Origin: Acidobacteriota bacterium | GTDB lineage: Bacteria; Acidobacteriota; Terriglobia; Terriglobales; Acidobacteriaceae | Length of the DNA: 10,408 bases | NCBI GenBank assembly: GCA_021780095.1 | Contig: JAJXZK010000118.1 | Span: 1-10,408, forward strand | Direction: 5' to 3' | In this document: piece by piece, positions 7,003 to 10,408 of the stretch | Layout of the letters: each line of letters begins with the position of its first letter | Position numbering within the stretch: position 1 is the stretch's first letter | The notes under the pieces: model-generated | The model's input: only the letters and a program-made list of their open reading frames with translations | What the model was told of the DNA's origin: nothing | Database searches by the model: none | Translations under genes and position numbers: made by a program

Positions 7003-7734
7003 ATGGCGCACGTTGCGACACCTTTCTGGATTGTTCTGCTACTCGGTCTCATCGCAGGCATGGCTGACGTTGTCGGCGGCTTGCTACTGCTGCGCATGCC
7101 CGCGGAACGCTTCCTGCGCGACTTCATCGCTTTCGGCGCGGGCTTCCTGATTGCCGTGGCGCTGGTGGAAATGATTCCGGAAAGTTTTCGCGCCGCTCCC
7201 ATCGCTGCACCGCTGTGGATCCTTGCCGGCTTCTGCGGCGTACATCTGCTGGAACATACCCTGGTCGCGCATTTTCACTTCGGCGAGGAGACTCACTCCG
7301 AGGAATTCCTGCATCGTTCTACCGCTTACTCACTGACGTTCGGCTTGGCGGCGCATACATTTTTTGACGGCATCGCCATCGCCAGCGGTTTTGCGTTTTC
7401 CAGCGCACTCGGCTGGCTTATCTTCACCGGAATGCTGCTGCATAAACTCCCCGAAGGTTTTACGGTCGGAAGCGTGATGCTGGCCAGCGGCCGGAGTGCG
7501 CGAATCGCCCTTTCCGCGGCTTGCGTTTTAGGCGCCGCCACTGTGGCCGGTGTGGCTGCCATCCATTTTCTGCCGACCTTGGCCGGCATCGGGTTGCCAT
7601 TGTCTGCGGGCGTAGCCCTGTATGTGGCCGCGACCGATCTGTTGCCAGAAGTCAATCGCGCCCATGGCATTCGTTATCGCGTACTCTTCTTTTTAGGCGT
7701 GGGGGCCTTTCTGCTAGCGCGTTCCATCTCATAG
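7003..7734 (+). CDS. ZIP-family divalent metal transporter
   Basis: A 243-residue inner-membrane transporter of the ZIP family, which moves zinc, iron or related divalent cations into the cytoplasm. About seven or eight hydrophobic helices are visible. The family's metal-binding helices are clear: HTFFDGIAIASGF (118-130) in TM4, with His118 and Asp122, and HKLPEGFTVGSVML (147-160) in TM5, with His147 and Glu151. A His-rich stretch between TM3 and TM4 (His85, His90, His92, His98 and His104) is the usual variable metal-sensing or metal-delivery loop. Further acidic residues (Glu56, Glu60) lie in the second helix. The gene begins 7 bases after the ychF stop without a good ribosome binding site, so translation is probably coupled to ychF. 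Metal specificity cannot be read from the sequence. Confidence 0.9.
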   Translation: MAHVATPFWIVLLLGLIAGMADVVGGLLLLRMPAERFLRDFIAFGAGFLIAVALVEMIPESFRAAPIAAPLWILAGFCGVHLLEHTLVAHFHFGEETHSEEFLHRSTAYSLTFGLAAHTFFDGIAIASGFAFSSALGWLIFTGMLLHKLPEGFTVGSVMLASGRSARIALSAACVLGAATVAGVAAIHFLPTLAGIGLPLSAGVALYVAATDLLPEVNRAHGIRYRVLFFLGVGAFLLARSIS

Positions 7735-7813
7735 AAGACCGAGTGTAAAAATTCACAAGGGAGAATCGCCCCCGAGCCGGGTGACTTGAAACACGTATCG
7801 CTTAGCCCAGGGA

Positions 7814-7818
7814 AAGGA
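7814..7818 (+). promoter_or_regulatory. Ribosome binding site that fixes the SDR start
   Basis: AAGGA ends nine bases before the ATG at 7828. It favours that ATG over the in-frame TTG at 7786, which has no such site and would add 14 residues ahead of the Rossmann fold. Confidence 0.65.
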
Positions 7819-7827
7819 TCGCAGAGG

Positions 7828-8637
7828 ATGCAGCCGCAAGGATACGCATTGATCACGGGCGCAAGCTCCGGCATTGGCGAAGAGTTTGCACGCCAACTCG
7901 CCGCCCAGGGATGGTCTCTGATTCTGGTCGCCCGCTCGGGGGATCAGCTGGAAAAAATTCGAAGCGAGTTGATGTCCGCTCACATGGGCATCGACGTCGT
8001 GGCGATACCGTTGAACCTCACCGTTCCCGGCATACCCGTCGATCTGTTTCAACGGACACAGGCGGCTCACCTCGACGTGGAACTGCTCATCAACAACGCA
8101 GGCTTTGGGGCCTTTTCGGAATTTGCGTCGCTCGATCTTGGCCGCGTTCGCCAGATGCTCGACCTGAATATTGTCGCGCTGGTCGAATTAGCTCATCTCT
8201 ACATGCAGCCGATGCTACAGCGCCGTCGCGGTGGCATCGTCAATATCGCTTCCGTCGCGGGATTTGCTCCACTTCCATACTCCACCGTATATGCCGCCAC
8301 CAAGGCATTCGTCAGAAGCTTTTCCGACGCGCTGTTTGAGGAGGCGCGCCACCGCGGAGTGCATGTCATGGCCGTCCACCCGGGAACGACGGAAACGAAC
8401 TTCTTCCGCGTAGCCGGTGAAAGCCCGCTCAGTCATCGTGCCCGCATGCAGACCTCGGCGGAAGTTGTGCAGGAGTCGTTGCGCGCCGTTGAGCGCAAAA
8501 AATCAGCGGTGGTCACGGGCACGCCAAATCGACTGCTGGTTATTATCCTCACGCTGCTACCCCGCCGTTGGATCACATATACGGTCGGACGGGCCATGCG
8601 GCGTGCCAATATCGGCTTTCCCAGGGATGGCCAATGA
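7828..8637 (+). CDS. Short-chain dehydrogenase/reductase (SDR), classical type
   Basis: A 269-residue NAD(P)H-dependent oxidoreductase with a Rossmann fold. The cofactor loop is TGASSGIG (10-17), and Arg36 in VARS at the end of strand 2 hints at NADP preference. NNAG (89-92) is the structural motif after strand 4. The catalytic residues are Ser142 in NIASVAG, Tyr155 and Lys159 in YAATK, with Asn114 in DLNIVAL as the fourth member. HPGTTETNFF (184-193) is the usual PG motif that shapes the cofactor pocket. The C-terminal segment from about 230, with LLVIILTLLPRRW, is hydrophobic and may touch the membrane, as in several DltE/YqjQ-like SDRs. The substrate is unknown. The gene stands 93 bases after the ZIP gene on the same strand and has no evident functional partner here. 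Confidence 0.9.
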   Translation: MQPQGYALITGASSGIGEEFARQLAAQGWSLILVARSGDQLEKIRSELMSAHMGIDVVAIPLNLTVPGIPVDLFQRTQAAHLDVELLINNAGFGAFSEFASLDLGRVRQMLDLNIVALVELAHLYMQPMLQRRRGGIVNIASVAGFAPLPYSTVYAATKAFVRSFSDALFEEARHRGVHVMAVHPGTTETNFFRVAGESPLSHRARMQTSAEVVQESLRAVERKKSAVVTGTPNRLLVIILTLLPRRWITYTVGRAMRRANIGFPRDGQ

Positions 8638-8788
8638 GGGGTTTTAGGCGCTAAAGTATCTCTGGTATCGAAGGTGGCAACCCGTAGGTAATCTATTTCG
8701 ATATCTTTTATTTGCAGTTAGTTATTGACCAAGACAACTTTTTCGTAGAAAACAACATCAGTCCTTTTAGGCCTAGAAAGTTCCCTCT
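8638..8788. other. AT-rich intergenic region ahead of the lone receiver gene
   Basis: This 151-base gap is more AT-rich than the flanking genes. It holds a 7-bp inverted repeat, TATCGAA (8666-8672) and TTCGATA (8697-8703), with 24 bases between. An 8-bp direct repeat TTTTAGGC occurs at 8642-8649 and 8765-8772; the second copy is part of the short palindrome TAGGCCTA. A TTGACC at about 8725-8735 resembles a -35 box, but no well-spaced -10 follows. A promoter for the receiver gene is likely somewhere here; I cannot place it. No classical terminator with a U-tract follows the SDR gene. Confidence 0.4.
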
Positions 8789-9157
8789 GTGATTCTTGTT
8801 GTTGATGATAACCCGGTACAAGCGCTCACGCGCAAAGCCATCCTCAGCCGTGCCGGGCTGGAGGTGCGTACAGCCTACTCCGCTGAAGCCGCCTTTGACG
8901 CTCTCCAGACAGATGAGAAACGCGAGATCAATCTGGTTATCACAGACCACATTATGCCTGGCGAATCTGGCCACCACTTTGTGGAGCGGCTTTGGGAACG
9001 CAGGGCGGGATTGGCGGTCATGGTGCTGAGCGGTCTTGCTGAAGCCGAAGCCGACTACGAAGGATTAGATATCACCTTCCGCGCCAAGCCGATTCTTCCA
9101 TCCGACCTGGTGGCGCTGGCGACAAAATTAAGCACAAGGGTCCCCGCCAAGCGATAG
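8789..9157 (+). CDS. Stand-alone CheY-like receiver domain protein
   Basis: A 122-residue single-domain response regulator with no output domain. It has the acidic pair Asp6-Asp7 (ILVVDDN), the phospho-acceptor Asp53 in VITDHIMPG, the switch Ser81 in VLSG and Lys100 in AKP. All residues needed for phosphotransfer are therefore present. The start must be the GTG at 8789: the next codon set upstream contains an in-frame TAG at 8774-8776, and the protein begins directly at strand 1. GAAAG at 8776-8780 may act as a weak ribosome binding site. No histidine kinase or phosphotransfer gene is adjacent, so its partner is unknown. Single-domain receivers usually act by binding a partner protein or relaying phosphate. 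The position 140 bases before sucA is probably not functional linkage. Confidence 0.88.
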   Translation: MILVVDDNPVQALTRKAILSRAGLEVRTAYSAEAAFDALQTDEKREINLVITDHIMPGESGHHFVERLWERRAGLAVMVLSGLAEAEADYEGLDITFRAKPILPSDLVALATKLSTRVPAKR

Positions 9158-9223
9158 CCAGTCGCAACGGTCGATGGCTTGCTTCAAGGGTCTCCATTAG
9201 TCCTCACAATATTCTGTGATTCA

Positions 9224-9249
9224 CGCGTCGTTGCGCCTCGCGTCGTTGC
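9224..9249 (+). repeat. 11-bp direct repeat upstream of sucA
   Basis: CGCGTCGTTGC occurs at 9224-9234 and again, without mismatch, at 9239-9249, a period of 15 bases. The second copy overlaps a possible -35 box of sucA. It could be a pair of half-sites for a regulator or a small duplication. Confidence 0.55.
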
Positions 9250-9274
9250 CGCCATCTGATCACTCTGCGACAAT
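9246..9274 (+). promoter_or_regulatory. Possible sigma-70-type promoter of sucA
   Basis: TTGCCG (9246-9251) and GACAAT (9269-9274) are separated by 17 bases, and each matches the sigma-70 consensus at four of six positions. This would place the transcription start near 9281 and leave a leader of about 17 bases before the ATG. Support is by pattern only. The ATG at 9298 has no clear ribosome binding site. Confidence 0.3.
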
Positions 9275-9297
9275 TGAAATAGATCGGTTCGATTTGT

Positions 9298-10408
9298 ATG
9301 AGTACATCCTCCCTGGAAACGACCCTCACCCAATCCAATTCAGTCGCCGCATTGACCCGCGAGCAGGTGTTTGACCCCTTTCGGCGCTGGGGATATCTGC
9401 AGGCGCAGCTCGATCCATTGCAACAATATCTTGCGGCCCAGCCGCCGGAAGAACTGAAGCCGACGGGGGGATCTGCCGATCAGGCCCGCGCCCTCTATTG
9501 TGGGTCGGTTGGTGTGGAGTTTATGCATATTGCCGATCCGCAGCGGCGAGGCTGGATTCAAGAGCGCATGGAGGCAAGCGCGGCCGTACCGGACTTGCAA
9601 CGCACACTCGACTTGCTGGTCGAGGCGGACATTTTTGAGCAAGTCATCCAGAAACGCTACCTGGGAACAAAGCGATTTTCCCTCGAAGGGGTCACCGCGC
9701 TAATCCCGTTTCTGGATGCGGTTTTGGAATCTGCGGCAGCGCAGGGCGCGGAGAAATCGGTGATGGCGATGAGTCATCGTGGCCGCCTGAATGTCATGGT
9801 GAACACGCTGGGCAAGTCTGCCTCCGCCATTTTCTCGAAGTTTGAAGATGCTGACCCGCGCAGCAGCCTGGGCAGCGGCGATGTGAAATATCACGTGGGC
9901 GCAACCGGGACCTTCACCAGTCGATCGGGTAAGGAAACCGGGCTGCATCTCGTGTCCAACCCCAGCCACTTGGAAGCCGTCGATCCCGTTGCCATGGGGC
10001 GCGCGTATGCAAAGCAAATGCGCTACGGATCCGATGGGCGCGAACGCGTCCTGCCGATCATCATCCACGGAGATGCAGCTTTTGCCGGACAGGGCATCTG
10101 GGCGGAGACCATGAACCTTGGCTCGCTCGAAGGATATTCTGTCGGCGGCAGCATTCAGGTGATTGCGAACAACTTGATTGGGTTTACTGCGGAGCCCGAC
10201 GAGTACAACTCCTCCCGCTTTTCTTCCGACCTGGCACGGCGTTTGCCCATTCCCATCTTTCATGTGAATGCGGAGGATGTGAATGCGGTAATCCGTGTCG
10301 CAGCTCTCGCCGTGGAATACCGCTACCAATTTCACACCGATGTTGTCATCGACCTGATTGGCTACCGCCGCTACGGTCACAGCGAAGTGGATGATCCCAC
10401 CATTACGC
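9298..10408 (+). CDS. sucA: 2-oxoglutarate dehydrogenase E1 component, 3' end outside window
   Basis: The first 370 codons of SucA, the thiamine-diphosphate-dependent E1 subunit that decarboxylates 2-oxoglutarate in the TCA cycle and hands the succinyl group to the E2 lipoyl domain. After a variable N-terminal segment (VFDPFRRWGYLQAQLDPL, 24-41) the E1 core starts at KRFSLEGVTALIP (125-137). It continues with MSHRGRLNVMVN (158-169), GDVKYHVG (194-201) and SNPSHLEAVDPV (220-231). The ThDP/Mg site is HGDAAFAGQG (257-266) with the paired Asn291-Asn292, and FHVNAEDVNAV (321-331) and YRRYGHSEVDDP (356-367) follow. The order and spacing match E. coli SucA. A full protein would be roughly 900 residues, so about 40% is present. 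The N-terminal segment is shorter and less conserved than the core, which is normal. The frame is open to the right edge, without frameshift. Confidence 0.95.
   Translation, partial: MSTSSLETTLTQSNSVAALTREQVFDPFRRWGYLQAQLDPLQQYLAAQPPEELKPTGGSADQARALYCGSVGVEFMHIADPQRRGWIQERMEASAAVPDLQRTLDLLVEADIFEQVIQKRYLGTKRFSLEGVTALIPFLDAVLESAAAQGAEKSVMAMSHRGRLNVMVNTLGKSASAIFSKFEDADPRSSLGSGDVKYHVGATGTFTSRSGKETGLHLVSNPSHLEAVDPVAMGRAYAKQMRYGSDGRERVLPIIIHGDAAFAGQGIWAETMNLGSLEGYSVGGSIQVIANNLIGFTAEPDEYNSSRFSSDLARRLPIPIFHVNAEDVNAVIRVAALAVEYRYQFHTDVVIDLIGYRRYGHSEVDDPTIT

Noticed and set aside
6249..7202. Open frame of 317 codons on the minus strand across ychF and the ZIP gene
   Set aside because: It lies opposite two genes with full family motifs, its translation has no domain-like pattern, and long antisense frames are expected in a GC-rich genome with strong codon bias.
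7786..7827. TTG start for the SDR gene
   Set aside because: A downstream ATG has a well-placed AAGGA and begins just before the Rossmann strand.
8660..8705. Riboswitch resemblance (GGTGGCAACCCGTAGGTAA) before the receiver gene
   Set aside because: The words recall parts of a c-di-GMP-I aptamer, but the required helices P1b, P2 and P3 with their loop motifs are not present in this short stretch.
9700..10380. Open frame of 226 codons on the minus strand opposite sucA
   Set aside because: The plus-strand frame here carries the continuous, canonical SucA core, and the minus-strand product shows no known motif.

Overview
The window is a compact stretch of bacterial chromosome with roughly 58% GC by eye. 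It carries no IS elements, integrases, CRISPR, tRNA or rRNA, and no run of more than about 155 bases lies outside genes. The protein set (PhoB/PhoR pair, XdhC/MocA pair, HtpX, a DUF4149-like membrane protein, a divergent YchF, a ZIP transporter, an SDR oxidoreductase, a lone receiver and the start of a fused-type SucA) and the protein wording suggest an Acidobacteriota soil bacterium, in the style of Koribacter/Terriglobales. That placement is an inference from memory of family sequences, not a database result.

Layout. Positions 1-512 hold the 3' part of a PhoB/OmpR-type response regulator. A 130-base leader rich in inverted repeats follows, then a PhoR-type sensor kinase (643-2406). The kinase meets, tail to tail with one base between stop codons, a minus-strand pair: xdhC (4262-3033) followed by an overlapping MocA/MobA-like nucleotidyltransferase (3055-2408). 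A 117-base divergent spacer with an 8-bp inverted repeat separates xdhC from plus-strand htpX (4380-5246). After that all genes run on the plus strand: a DUF4149-like four-helix membrane protein (about 5317-5826), a YchF-family P-loop protein (5910-6995), a ZIP metal transporter 7 bases later (7003-7734), an SDR oxidoreductase (7828-8637), a stand-alone CheY-like receiver (8789-9157) and the first 370 codons of 2-oxoglutarate dehydrogenase E1 (9298 to the window end).

How the genes work together. The PhoB/PhoR-like pair is a classical two-component system, presumably phosphate-responsive. XdhC and the nucleotidyltransferase are maturation factors for a molybdenum hydroxylase that is not encoded here. 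HtpX and the DUF4149-like protein are inner-membrane proteins, HtpX acting in membrane quality control. YchF and ZIP are tightly spaced and probably co-transcribed. SucA is central metabolism (TCA cycle).

I see no convincing new multi-gene system. The points most worth a second look are the phoR leader, where one arm can pair with three alternative partners and one pairing covers the likely ribosome binding site; the YchF homologue, whose switch regions depart from the canonical family; and an 11-bp direct repeat that overlaps a possible sucA promoter.
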